A stretch of DNA of 64,000 nt from Natrinema amylolyticum (GTDB lineage: Archaea; Halobacteriota; Halobacteria; Halobacteriales; Natrialbaceae), in assembly GCF_020515625.1 (NCBI RefSeq), contig NZ_JAIWPJ010000007.1:1-64000 (forward strand), read 5' to 3'. This document shows, in pieces, positions 33,148-42,041 of the stretch (positions are counted from its first letter, which is position 1; every line of letters begins with the position of its first letter). The position numbers were made by a program, and so were the translations under genes. The notes below the pieces were generated by a model. The model did no database searches, was not told the origin of the DNA, and saw only the letters and a list, made by a program, of their open reading frames with translations.

Positions 33148-33176
33148 GCCCCTTCACCGCTTTTGGGGCGATAAAC
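33148..33176 (-). promoter_or_regulatory. conserved hairpin leader element M5
   Basis: The minus strand reads GTTTATCGCCCCAAAAGCGG then TGAAGGGGC. The stem GCCCC/GGGGC is intact, the loop varies, and GGTGAAGGGG matches the consensus. It lies 29 nt before the TFB start. Confidence 0.75.
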
Positions 33177-33342
33177 ATCGCTAAGGAGCTGTTGTCGGTC
33201 TCCCTGTTGGAACGGCCGCAGATCCCCCACTCACTTTTTCGGCTACTTGGTGAACGAGGATCTCTCCGTCAGACTAACTGGAACGGAGTCTTCTCAGCAC
33301 CACTGTTTACCGAGAAGAAGGCCGACCTACGGAGGATAACAA

Positions 33343-33777
33343 TTAGAGTGCTCGCGGATCGCTATCGACGATACTCGCAAACGCAACGTTCTCCTGAACC
33401 TGCTCGATTTCGACGGTCGGCTCGTCACCAGGTTGGGCACCGGGGACAATCACGACGTAGCCACGTTCGACTTTTGCAATACCGTCGCCCTGATCGCCGA
33501 CAGTCTCAATTGTTACATCACGCACCTCGCCTTCATCGACAGGGGGTTCCAACGGGGCGCGGCTCACGGTCTCCCGAGAGTGGGATTGCTGTGACTCTTC
33601 TTGCATCGATGACTCTGTCGAGACAGGAGACTCAAGAATCGCTACGCGATACGTTTCGTTAGCTGACAACGCTTCATGATTAACTTCACTCGAAGGAACT
33701 TCAATAATGTACGTCCCATCTTGTTCTTCGATTGGAGCGCTGAACAGAGAGCGAAGGGAATGGGGGATCTCAACCAT
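33343..33777 (-). CDS. TRAM-domain protein
   Basis: 144 residues from ATG 33777. It starts MVEIPHSLRSLFSAPIEEQDGTYIIEVPS, then a Ser/Gln-rich linker, then a C-terminal TRAM domain (VRDVTIETVGDQGDGIAKVERGYVVIVPGAQPGDEPTVEIEQVQENVAFASIV). Haloarchaeal stand-alone TRAM proteins bind RNA and are proposed RNA chaperones. The order of opening block, linker and TRAM is the usual one in this order. The upstream extension to 33870 runs into an IS1341 3'-end remnant. Confidence 0.88.
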   Translation of the reverse strand: MVEIPHSLRSLFSAPIEEQDGTYIIEVPSSEVNHEALSANETYRVAILESPVSTESSMQEESQQSHSRETVSRAPLEPPVDEGEVRDVTIETVGDQGDGIAKVERGYVVIVPGAQPGDEPTVEIEQVQENVAFASIVDSDPRAL

Positions 33778-33859
33778 TGAGTTTGTAGTACTCAGTACCC
33801 ACAGGACAAGTATGTTAACCCAGAAGGTTGGCGAGCTCGTGGAGGAGTTGAGACGTTGA

Positions 33860-33977
33860 TCTTCTCCCACCTCTGAAGAGTGGGATTCCCGAAGGTAAGT
33901 TGAAGCGTTGAGGCGGTGGTCCGAGGTCGACTACCAACAGCTCGCGAGTCGCTCATTGCTCGTCTCCACCTCAGCAA
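33860..33977 (-). mobile_element. solo 3' end of an IS1341-type element
   Basis: The minus strand reads like a TnpB C-terminal tail and 3' hairpin: DSRAVGSRPRTTASTLQLTFGNPTLQRWE, with CCCAC-TCTTCAGAG-GTGGG forming a hairpin. The arrangement corresponds to the end of the intact tnpB at 35460 (GSPTLKERTASAVSE plus CCCACCCT hairpin). The body of the gene is missing. Confidence 0.5.
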
Positions 33978-34202
33978 CGGATGTCGGCACGAACCAAGAG
34001 TAAGTGGTTCGCAAAGAGACGTGTCCGGAGAACTAAGATGGTGATTGGTGAACTACCACATATGTCACACAATCATCGTTCCTCTCCGATTCCCTCGCCT
34101 CTCGAATCAGTCCACCATCCGGTCGAGGGCATCAGTGAGAGACGAACACAGACTGCCACAGGAGTACCGAATCTGCTGTCTACCAAATCAACATCGATAC
34201 AC

Positions 34203-35294
34203 GTGCACTCACGACTGCAGTCTCGCCGCGTCCTCCTGAGCAAACTCAGTGTCCTTACCGTTCCCTTTGCAGGCTGTATGCGGACAGAAACCGAGTGGGA
34301 GAGCGGGTGTACCGAAACACTACCGGGTCTCATTGAGACTATTCACGAAGTCCAACAGGACTGGATCGAGGCCATCAACGAGGGGTTCGTCGAGGACGGT
34401 CTCTACCCCAGTCCAATCTACGATCCGAAGAGTATTCAGACAGAGTTCCGACTGCCGGAGACAATTAGAGAATCAACGTCCATGAATCTGTCTCCGAATG
34501 TAACTCCAAACACAACAGTGAATAATTCAAAAATCAATAATACTTCGACTACTAATATTACAAATCAGTCCTCGACTCGACGACCACTCTCCCGACATCC
34601 TGAGAAACAGTATCCAATCCACTGTGACATGGAGTTAGCAGAAGACGGCGTCTATGACCGCATCCGGTATTTCATTTGTCATCCAGACGTGATCGCAGCC
34701 CAGTACGAGAACTGGCCATTGGGAACGCTCACCGAGTACGAACTTGAGCTCGTCCTCGCGTTTGCCATGGAAACACTCGTCTCAGCAATTATCGCTGTGC
34801 CAGCAGCCCGCAAACAACGCGATGACGATGGTTGTGCATCCTTCTACGAACGCTTCCATCACCACATCGGACGTATTGATGTCGAACTTCATGATCACGG
34901 TGAAACGACCGTGACAGCGACTGTTCCTGCGGAGAAGGTGACTGAATTCTTTACTGCTCTCGAAACGAGTACTGACGATGAGCGTATAGACATCTATCGT
35001 GATATCCGCGAGTATCTCCAATCACAGATCCAGCTACCGGAGGATCCGGACTGTCCAGATGTCCAGATTACTGAGTCTGGAAGGATAGTTACGATCGAAC
35101 AGGTTCCCGGTGACGATATTTCGTTCCCCGACCCAGAAGACGGCGGACCGCCTGATATCGGTCCACCAGAGACACACGAGTCCGACGCGAGTGAGACGGA
35201 CTCGAACGAGTCAGCTACTCAGTCCGCACTGGCTCATCTCACTGCGGCCATCTCGGGAGTCCACAGTCACGAAAGGCGGCGTGATATCCACTAA
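34203..35294 (+). CDS. probable Tat lipoprotein, unknown family
   Basis: 363 residues from GTG 34203; ATGs at 34062 and 34038 and a start at 33981 give longer forms. The GTG is preferred because it places the export signal LQSRRVLLSKLSVLTVPFAGC (twin Arg plus lipobox) at the N-terminus. An Asn/Thr-rich linker (around NTTVNNSKINNTSTTN) precedes a C-terminal domain with RYFICHPDVIAAQYENWPLG, EAFAMETLV-like helices and HDHGETTVTATVPAEKVTEFFTAL. The tail is Asp/Glu/Pro-rich. I do not recognise the family; the Asn/Thr stretch may be glycosylated. Confidence 0.65.
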   Translation: MHSRLQSRRVLLSKLSVLTVPFAGCMRTETEWESGCTETLPGLIETIHEVQQDWIEAINEGFVEDGLYPSPIYDPKSIQTEFRLPETIRESTSMNLSPNVTPNTTVNNSKINNTSTTNITNQSSTRRPLSRHPEKQYPIHCDMELAEDGVYDRIRYFICHPDVIAAQYENWPLGTLTEYELELVLAFAMETLVSAIIAVPAARKQRDDDGCASFYERFHHHIGRIDVELHDHGETTVTATVPAEKVTEFFTALETSTDDERIDIYRDIREYLQSQIQLPEDPDCPDVQITESGRIVTIEQVPGDDISFPDPEDGGPPDIGPPETHESDASETDSNESATQSALAHLTAAISGVHSHERRRDIH

Positions 35295-35449
35295 GTACAG
35301 GACAGGAATTCGAGGGTGAGAGTGCGGCTATGCACATCTTCGGCGAAGACAAAGGAGACAGGATTCTCACGCGTTACCGTTTCATGAACTTCTCTAATAG
35401 CTCGGTACTGGTACGGAACATTATCGGTGGTCGTCATCCGATTTGTGAA

Positions 35450-35515
35450 CTACCCCACCCTACTCGCTCACGGCTGACGCCGTTCGCTCCTTGAGGGTGG
35501 GGCTTCCTGTTTCCA
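35450..35515 (-). ncRNA. IS1341 right-end hairpin / presumptive omegaRNA 3' part
   Basis: The last codons of tnpB and the following bases form CCCCACCCT ... AGGGTGGGG with an internal stem ACGGC/GCCGT. In TnpB systems the guide (omega or sense-overlapping) RNA ends at this right end and the bases just outside act as guide; that is family knowledge. No transcript evidence is available here. Confidence 0.5.
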
Positions 35516-36689
35516 CGACGTGCTTTGCAGATACAGGCGTATCCACAGGGAGCGCAGTCTCCACAGGCGCTGATTCGGAGTGAACCACTCCTACTTCTTC
35601 AAGACCGCGAGAAAGGATGTTCCACGCCGCGTTCGCGTCCCTGTCCGCCTCAAAACCGCAGGCAGGACAGGAGTGTTCGCGCACCCATAGCGGCTTCTCC
35701 GTCGAAACGCCGCAGGACGCGCACTCTTTGGTCGTCCCTCTCGGGTCAACCGCGACGAGATACGTCCCTTCCCGCTCGCACTTGTATTCGAGCATCCGCA
35801 GGAACGTTCCCCACGCCGCTCCCGCCCGGTTACGAGAGTTGCCCGGCAGTTCGACCAAGCCCTTCGCGTCCAAGTCCTCCACGGCCACGAGGTCGTACTC
35901 GCGGACGTAGTGGTTCGACAACTTGTGAAAGAAATCCCGACGCTTCCGCTTCAACTCGACGTGACGTTCGGCCACGACTCGGCGCTGTTTCTCCCAATTC
36001 CCAGAGCCGTGTTCCTTCCGTGAGAGGTCACGTTGTGCGCGTTCGAGTCGCTCACGTTCCTCGCTGAAGTCAGGACTCTCGATGGCGTACCCGTCGGTGT
36101 CGTGGGCGTACTTGAGAATCCCCACGTCGATGCCGACGACCTTCTCGGGGTTCCCCGGTTTCTCGGGCGTTTCTTTGTCCATGTCGATGCCGAACGTAGC
36201 GTACCACTCACCCGAAGGTTCTTGCTTGACCGCGACCTGTTTGATGGTCGCGCTTTCAGGAATATCTCGATGGAGGTGAATTGGAATCTCTCCGATTTTG
36301 CTCAACCACAGGACAGGCCGACCACTCGTATTCTTGAGTTTGAAGCCGGACTGGTTGTAGGTGAGCGACCGATACTCCCGAGGCGGTTTCCACTTGAGCA
36401 TTCCCACGGCATGCCCGTTCTCCTTCTGCGCTTTTAGCGTAGAGAGGTTGTCATAGACGCGCTTGATGACCATCTGGAGGACTTTCGAGTGAACGTCTCC
36501 GAGGTCGTCCCACCACGTTTTGAGGTCGGGGAGTTGCCCCTGCACCTCGTAGCGAGCGGGAATGTCGTCGGACTCGTTGAGCAGGGAGAGAACGTGGTTG
36601 TAGAGTTGTCTACAAGTATCGACGTGGTACAGAAGCGTCTCGGTGAGGGCTTCCGGTGGGTCGAGTCGATACTTGTAGTTGTAGTACAT
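35460..36689 (-). CDS. tnpB: TnpB RNA-guided endonuclease of IS1341-type element
   Basis: 409 residues. An N-terminal HTH/WED-like region (YYNYKYRLDPPEALTETLLYHVDTCRQLYNHVL) is followed by the split RuvC domain: VVGIDVGILKYA (catalytic Asp), LVAVEDLDAKGLV (Glu) and FEADRDANAAWN (Asp), with a zinc knuckle CASC...CPAC between the last two. All catalytic residues are present, so it could be an active omegaRNA-guided nuclease. No tnpA is in the window, as in IS1341-type elements. Three bases separate it from the DUF2080 gene upstream. Confidence 0.92.
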   Translation of the reverse strand: MYYNYKYRLDPPEALTETLLYHVDTCRQLYNHVLSLLNESDDIPARYEVQGQLPDLKTWWDDLGDVHSKVLQMVIKRVYDNLSTLKAQKENGHAVGMLKWKPPREYRSLTYNQSGFKLKNTSGRPVLWLSKIGEIPIHLHRDIPESATIKQVAVKQEPSGEWYATFGIDMDKETPEKPGNPEKVVGIDVGILKYAHDTDGYAIESPDFSEERERLERAQRDLSRKEHGSGNWEKQRRVVAERHVELKRKRRDFFHKLSNHYVREYDLVAVEDLDAKGLVELPGNSRNRAGAAWGTFLRMLEYKCEREGTYLVAVDPRGTTKECASCGVSTEKPLWVREHSCPACGFEADRDANAAWNILSRGLEEVGVVHSESAPVETALPVDTPVSAKHVVETGSPTLKERTASAVSE

Positions 36690-36692
36690 ATT

Positions 36693-36839
36693 CTACTCGT
36701 CTGAACTAAGTTCGGAGACGCGGACGACTTTCACGTCGGCTCCGCGCCAGCGTTTGGGAACGATGACGTGGGCACTATTTCCCGACGGTTTTGCAGTCCC
36801 GTCGAGGACTTCTTCACCTTCGATTTCAAATCTATCCAT
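36693..36839 (-). CDS. DUF2080 transposon-encoded protein
   Basis: 48 residues from ATG 36839. MDRFEIEGEEVLDGTAKPSGNSAHVIVPKRWRGADVKVVRVSEL is the standard DUF2080 sequence found just before haloarchaeal tnpB genes. It has an AbrB/SpoVT-like beta pattern (GNSAHVIVPKRWRG), so it may bind DNA and regulate the element. The extension to 36896 is rejected because it crosses the AT-rich promoter region. Confidence 0.85.
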   Translation of the reverse strand: MDRFEIEGEEVLDGTAKPSGNSAHVIVPKRWRGADVKVVRVSELSSDE

Positions 36840-36937
36840 CACTGATATATATATACTATAGATAGATATAAAGGTAGCGGTGGACCTGTGGGCCAAGCGC
36901 CAAACGTGTTTGAGAACCGTTCGACGCTGTATCCCCT

Positions 36938-36998
<61 letters not shown>

Positions 36999-37270
36999 GC
37001 CTAATCCCAGTTAAAATTGGCCGGTTCCATCATCGCGACGGAGGACGTTCTCTCCCAGTAGTCATATTCTCGGAGCTATGGGTGAGAGCGCCCGGGGCGG
37101 TATACGTACCTGGATTCTCAAATTTGTAGCGGAAGTAATCCCGGCTGTTTGGAAACATCGACGTGGATCGAACGCTAGTACAATCTAGTTGGTACTGGAA
37201 ATAGAAATGAAGACGAGAGAGAAGTAGTCACAGGCTGGCACGTGGTACCATTTTAGTCAGTGATCAATGT
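36999..37270. other. intergenic region
   Basis: No gene is seen; it contains the promoter region of the exported protein at 37271. Confidence 0.4.
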
Positions 37271-38701
37271 GTGCCTCATATGGGTCAACGGCACACAATT
37301 GACATCACCCAGCCAGACACTCCAGTGAGATATGTGCGTTCCAACCATTTCTCTCGGCGAACATTCCTCAGTACAACGAGCGCCGCCTTCTCACTTGGAG
37401 TAATCAGACAGATCGCGTCAGCAGTCACCCAAGAATCGTCGTCGACACTCGTCATCGAATTGAGAGAGGATGAATTTGGACAAGCAGCTTATACGGCATC
37501 GGTGACCGGGTCAATTCGTCCGCCACTCGGCTCCCAAACGCTTACGACTGACTCGACAGTTCTTGGGGTACTCAGTCCGGGTGACTCAGTGAGTCTCACA
37601 TATACAGGCACCTTGGAGCGTGTACTGGTGGACGGTGACGCATCCATCTCGGTCGATGCACAGTCAACAACCCCAGACACGATTCTCGCAGTCGATGGCC
37701 AGTCTTCAATCGACGACCGACCAGAGTCGTTTGACAACACGCTCACCGTCACGAAGAAAGAAAAGACATTCGAGTGGGCTCCCTACACCGTCACAACAAC
37801 GGGCACAATCGTCCCAACCACTGATACCGAGGCTGTCAGTGATGGCACGACTGCCCTCGACGCGGTCGGGATAACCCCCGACACGGATACATACCGGTAC
37901 ACAGGCGAACTCGAGACCATCTTGACACTCGGACCCGCAATTTTCAAACGGAACGGTAAGCCGATCCCCAGAACCGAGATTACTGGCCCTCCGTTCAGGC
38001 GCGTCTTCCCAGAGATGTACAACCCGACCGTTACGCCCGGAACGACGGTTCACTTTGAACTCGATGATTCAATGTATGATCAGACACGCTCACTCAGGTC
38101 TGAATGGTGGGTTGACGGCACACTCATCACGGACAGTTTCTTTGATCCAGACCCGGTCGAACGATCAATGTTCCCAGCCAACCGTGATTATTTCCATCAC
38201 ACGTTCGAGGAACCGGGCACGTATACTGTGGAAGGAGCCTTGCTTCCGGCACAAAAGAATACCCGTGACACGCCTGATATCCCCGTGGAGAACCGAGTGA
38301 CATGGAACGTAACCGTTCGCGATGACGGGAATCGAGCACCGCAAGTTGGGCCCCACTCCCCCGTCGCACCCATGACGATTGGCGACGACCTGTTCTCGCT
38401 CGAAGCGAACGTACTTGACTGGGATGGAGAACTCGCACGGGTGTACTGGCGGTATCGGTTCGGTGATGTCTACCTCGGCGACTCAAAAATCACAGGCGTT
38501 CACGATGTAGCACTGCTCCACGATATCGACCTCGAACTGTATTACGGGGCGTTCGAAGTGCTTGCTGTGAACACGACTGGGGCAGTCACGTCAGCCATCC
38601 TCTGGGAAGTCGAGAGCTCGTCGGGTGATCCTACGTACCATACGATCCGACCTGTATGTGATCACACTGTCCGAGGCATTCATGCATCCGATACCTGTTG
38701 A
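37271..38701 (+). CDS. Tat-exported surface protein with PKD-like C-terminus
   Basis: 476 residues from GTG 37271 (ATG 37280 is equally possible). The signal is HFSRRTFLSTTSAAFSLG. Residues ~55-230 hold two related beta repeats (AAYTASVTGSIRPP...LSPGDSVSLTYTGTLERVLVDGD and PYTVTTTGTIVPTT...DTYRYTGELETILTLGP). The last 200 residues (VTPGTTVHFELDD, EWWVDGTLI, FHHTFEEPGTYTVEGALL, NRAPQVGPHSPVAPMTIGDDLFSLEANVLDWDGELARVYWRY) resemble the C-terminal part of the large protein at 44633-47320. Probably a cell-surface binding protein; the ligand is unknown. Confidence 0.8.
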   Translation: MPHMGQRHTIDITQPDTPVRYVRSNHFSRRTFLSTTSAAFSLGVIRQIASAVTQESSSTLVIELREDEFGQAAYTASVTGSIRPPLGSQTLTTDSTVLGVLSPGDSVSLTYTGTLERVLVDGDASISVDAQSTTPDTILAVDGQSSIDDRPESFDNTLTVTKKEKTFEWAPYTVTTTGTIVPTTDTEAVSDGTTALDAVGITPDTDTYRYTGELETILTLGPAIFKRNGKPIPRTEITGPPFRRVFPEMYNPTVTPGTTVHFELDDSMYDQTRSLRSEWWVDGTLITDSFFDPDPVERSMFPANRDYFHHTFEEPGTYTVEGALLPAQKNTRDTPDIPVENRVTWNVTVRDDGNRAPQVGPHSPVAPMTIGDDLFSLEANVLDWDGELARVYWRYRFGDVYLGDSKITGVHDVALLHDIDLELYYGAFEVLAVNTTGAVTSAILWEVESSSGDPTYHTIRPVCDHTVRGIHASDTC

Positions 38702-38802
38702 TGCACGGTTCTTGTGACGAATCGGTGGGCTATCCTTTCCCGAACACGACTCCACTCTCGAGTTGAATTGGTGATGTCCTCAGTCATCACGTGCGGCCAC
38801 AG

Positions 38803-39069
38803 TCACTTCTCCCCCGCTTCCTCATCGTCTGTTTCAACGAAGACAAGAAAGTCGCCAGTCGGACTGCCTGACGGGAGTTCCGACGTGAACATGACAGTCG
38901 TCATCTCTCCGCCGTTGAGTGTTACCGAGCGAGAGTCCGTGTTGACCGTGGTTCCCTCATGTTGTACCTCGAAACTCACCTCTTGCGTCGCTTCCGTGGC
39001 CCAAACATTCTGCACGTCAGCTGTGACTTCGAAAACATCCCCCGAACTGATGCGTGCTTTTTCGGGCAC
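38803..39069 (-). pseudogene. isolated CARDB-type domain fragment
   Basis: 88 codons: ISSGDVFEVTADVQNVWATEATQEVSFEVQHEGTTVNTDSRSVTLNGGEMTTVMFTSELPSGSPTGDFLVFVETD. This is one CARDB-like Ig domain, related to the last domain of the 44633 gene (TVTMAAGATDEITLTSTVPSGLKGEWVSFRVQSD). It has only a GTG start, no signal peptide and no partner domains, so it is most likely the 3' end of a lost exported protein. Confidence 0.55.
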
Positions 39070-39139
39070 GAATTACTTTGAAAACACCACGCCTCACTCC
39101 TTCAACCTTATCTGAACACCATCGCTACTACTATACTGT

Positions 39140-39304
39140 TCAGTCCTCCTTCGTTAGTTCGACAAATAAGTTGCTTCCGCATCGGCAAGATGGCCTGTTG
39201 CTGGCCCGTGTCAGTGTCCCATCTGGAAGTCGAAACGCGGGATAGACAGCACCGCATTCGGTACAGCGGATGGACACCTCCTCTGTACTCTCCCAATCAT
39301 CCAT
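39140..39304 (-). CDS. small zinc-ribbon protein, paralogue of 156-347
   Basis: 54 residues from ATG 39304: IRCTECGAVYPAFRLPDGTLTRASNRPSCRCGSNLFVELTKED, with CTEC and CRCG forming the zinc site. On the minus strand a TATA element CTATATG lies about 33 nt upstream of the ATG, so the transcript is leaderless or nearly so. Just upstream is a decayed copy of the membrane micro-protein of 7109-7279. Confidence 0.7.
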   Translation of the reverse strand: MDDWESTEEVSIRCTECGAVYPAFRLPDGTLTRASNRPSCRCGSNLFVELTKED

Positions 39305-39471
39305 CGTGGGTAGAGTGAACGAGACGAAGTACATATAGAAATGGTGGCCATTCAGCCTGTCAGTTGAAGCGGTAGTAGCTGACCGTCTAATAGAGGGGCA
39401 TAACAGAGTGAACGGTGCACGCTGCGAGCAATCGTCAATAAGTACAAGCATGGGCGGCACTCGCCGTCACG

Positions 39472-39794
39472 TCATCTCTCTGTGCCACGGACACGTGCCG
39501 ACTGTTCAGCGGTCTGTTCACCAACAGTCACATGAACCGGAAACTCTTGCGTATTCTTAACTTTTGGCGTCATGTAGCCTAACGACACTGTTTTTGATTC
39601 ACTCGGCGGAATCGTCACCGACTTCGATTGAACTTGCTCTGGATTATGCACCACAATGAGGGTGGCATCTTGGTAATCGGTATCTCGCCTGTGTTCTCAA
39701 TACGGGCAGTCACCTCGAGGAATTTCCCAGCATCCAATGGCGTATTCGTCCCAGCAATCATGACAGCAGCTGAGTCCGCTTGTGCGTCCGTCCC
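39472..39794 (-). pseudogene. decayed third CARDB repeat of the beta-helix protein
   Basis: Directly after the TAG that ends the 748-residue gene, the same frame reads GTDAQADSAAVMIAGTNTPLDAGKFLEVTARIENTG. After a frameshift it continues DTDYQDATLIVVHNPEQVQSKSVTIPPSESKTVSLGYMTPKVKNTQEFPVHVTVGEQ to a TGA. This is a third copy of the repeat found twice at the end of the main gene (xTPxVKNTQEFPV). The parent protein has thus lost its last domain by one nonsense codon, and the leftover has since shifted frame. Confidence 0.8.
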
Positions 39795-42041
39795 CTACTG
39801 GTTGTTGCTGGTTGTTCCATAGACGCGAACGGATTTGGCCGCTGACCCAGCATTGGTCTGAATTTTCACTGGGAACTCCTGCGTGTTCTTCACTCTCGGG
39901 GTTTGATACCCCAGTGTGACGGTCTTCGTTTCGTTCGGTTGAAACGTCACCGTTTGCGAACCTACCTGCTCGGGGGTATGCCCAACGATTAGACGCACGT
40001 TCTGCGTCGTCTCATCGTTCCTAGTGTTTGTGAGTTCACCAGTGACTGTGAGACGCTTGCCAGCGTTGATAGGGGTGTTCGTCTCCGCGATCGAGACATT
40101 AATCCCTGTTCCGCCCTGCGCCTGTTTGTCAGTGCTATATTTCTGACTTGTGGTGCCATACACGCGAACTGACTTGGTGGCAGTACTATTCTCGGCCCTG
40201 ATTCGGACGGGGAACTCTTGGGTATTCTTGACCGGTGGCGTCTCGTAGCCGACCGTCACTCTCTTCGTTACACCGGGTTCTACAGTGACTGTCTTCATAT
40301 CGACTTGCTGCGGGTCATGACCGACGATTAATCGGATGTCTTTCGTGACAGGATTTGGACCCGGGTTTGTCACTGCCGCAGTTACTTCTACTGAATTTCC
40401 GGCAGACACCGGGGTGTTCGTCTCTTGAATCGTGATTCCTCTTTCCGTCTCAGTCTCTGTTTCACCCTCAGTCCCAGTCTGGGTCCCTGATGACGGGGAA
40501 AACGGTAATGAGGATGAGTTAGCTGGTCCCTCAGCCTCTCGTGGTGGCTGATCTTCCAACTGACCCTTACTTTTGTTTACATCAGTATCGTCTACCTGAT
40601 GGTTATTCTCGCCTTCGGTTATCCCAGTGGAACCTGTCTCCAATCCGTCTGGGGTGAGAAGTGGTTCTTGCAAGGAATCGCTGCTCCAGAAGACATCTGG
40701 CGTCCATTCCCCCCATGCTTCAGAGTCATTCTTTGTATCGACGAAGTTACTTCCCTGTTCTGGGAGATCATCGCCAAATATTGGTGTAGGAACCTCAACA
40801 AAATTGGAACCCTTAACAGTGTAGTTTGTCTGTAAGAATCGTTCTGATGTCGTATTATACACTGTTGCATTGCGAAGCCTGACAGATGCATCCTCAGGGC
40901 TACCCGCGTAGCTAATCCCCCCGCTGTTGTAGAAGCAGGTTGTTTGAATAACGGCATATACTGGCCCAGTTGGGAGTTCAACTGGTTTCGGTGTGTTCGA
41001 AAAGCAGGAGTCGTGAATTGTGATCTCTGGCGCCATTAGGCGATTGTTCTGGATTCGAAGGTTTGGAATCGGACCTGTGACTGTTGGGTCATAGGTTCCA
41101 GAGAATTTCGTTTCACTAATTTTGACGGTTCGAGTATCGTCCGTTTCGACTATACTATCATTGAACATAGAATCAAGAACTGTGAGATTCCCGGACCCTA
41201 CAAGTTCGGATTGAGTAACCCGCGTATTATTGAGGACCGAGTTAGCTATGTTTATATTTCCATTATGGAAAATTGTGTTTGAAATACGTGTATCAGGCTG
41301 TGACCCACTAGGTTTATGATTCGGTTGATAATGTTGAACAAATAACTGTGTATCATAAAGCTGACTACTTGTGGCTGTAAATGACTGTTTCGACGTAATC
41401 GTAGATCCGTTGACTATAGATCCCCTCACAGACACGTCTGCTGCATTTCGGACGAGATGTCCCGTAGTAGTGAGTCTAGAGTTCTTAATCTGTACATTCG
41501 GAGCCCGAATCGTGAGTCCATTTCCGGTGGAATTCACAACATCAACGTCAGGGGCTTCCACAATCCATGCCCGAACCTCGGAGACAGATATTTTTGAGTC
41601 AATGATTGAGACTGGACCGGCAGAGTGGATTAACTGCTCTGTATGAACAGTGTGGTGTATCTCCAAATTCTGAAGTGTGATGGAAGTATTACTCTGCGAC
41701 CGTAGTAAGAGATTCGTTATAGATGCACCATCTTCCCCAATAAAAACAATGGGTTTAGACCTTTCATAGGAGAATGTTTGGCGAGGACTCTCGCTAAAAT
41801 CCATTTGCGCCGTTATTTGAACGACAATTGTTCCGTCAGAGTTCGTGTCTTCGAACCCGTTTTGAACGCGGTATTCAAACTCTGATTGTGACTTGATAAC
41901 ATGATCGGCGGCCGGTTGCTCTAGTTCAAGGACCGGTGTTTTATCGTCGGTTTCCAGAGTTGCCGCGGCTACAGCTACCGTCATTGGCGCAATAGAGACT
42001 ATTACACACAGGCTGATAGCAAGGATTTGTCTCCCCTTCAT
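39795..42041 (-). CDS. exported parallel beta-helix protein with CARDB repeats
   Basis: 748 residues. A Sec-type signal peptide (MKGRQILAISLCVIVSIAPMTVAVAAA) is followed by ~350 residues of Asn/Ser/Thr-rich strands with many SxIxNSxI-type turns (VSIIDSKISVSEV, VRGSIVNGSTITS, ISNTIFHNGNINIANSVLNNT), the pattern of a right-handed parallel beta-helix. An acidic Thr/Glu linker and two CARDB-like repeats (ITIQETNTPVSAGNSVEV and VSIAETNTPINAGKRLTV, each ending VKNTQEFPVxI...KSVRVYGTT) complete it. It is a probable surface adhesin or polysaccharide-binding protein. The gene ends early at a TAG; a third repeat follows as pseudogene. Confidence 0.82.
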   Translation of the reverse strand: MKGRQILAISLCVIVSIAPMTVAVAAATLETDDKTPVLELEQPAADHVIKSQSEFEYRVQNGFEDTNSDGTIVVQITAQMDFSESPRQTFSYERSKPIVFIGEDGASITNLLLRSQSNTSITLQNLEIHHTVHTEQLIHSAGPVSIIDSKISVSEVRAWIVEAPDVDVVNSTGNGLTIRAPNVQIKNSRLTTTGHLVRNAADVSVRGSIVNGSTITSKQSFTATSSQLYDTQLFVQHYQPNHKPSGSQPDTRISNTIFHNGNINIANSVLNNTRVTQSELVGSGNLTVLDSMFNDSIVETDDTRTVKISETKFSGTYDPTVTGPIPNLRIQNNRLMAPEITIHDSCFSNTPKPVELPTGPVYAVIQTTCFYNSGGISYAGSPEDASVRLRNATVYNTTSERFLQTNYTVKGSNFVEVPTPIFGDDLPEQGSNFVDTKNDSEAWGEWTPDVFWSSDSLQEPLLTPDGLETGSTGITEGENNHQVDDTDVNKSKGQLEDQPPREAEGPANSSSLPFSPSSGTQTGTEGETETETERGITIQETNTPVSAGNSVEVTAAVTNPGPNPVTKDIRLIVGHDPQQVDMKTVTVEPGVTKRVTVGYETPPVKNTQEFPVRIRAENSTATKSVRVYGTTSQKYSTDKQAQGGTGINVSIAETNTPINAGKRLTVTGELTNTRNDETTQNVRLIVGHTPEQVGSQTVTFQPNETKTVTLGYQTPRVKNTQEFPVKIQTNAGSAAKSVRVYGTTSNNQ

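Noticed and set aside
17225-33176. Hairpin leader elements as transcription terminators
   Set aside because: On the coding strand the T-run precedes the stem, and on the other strand an A-run follows it, so neither orientation has stem-then-T.
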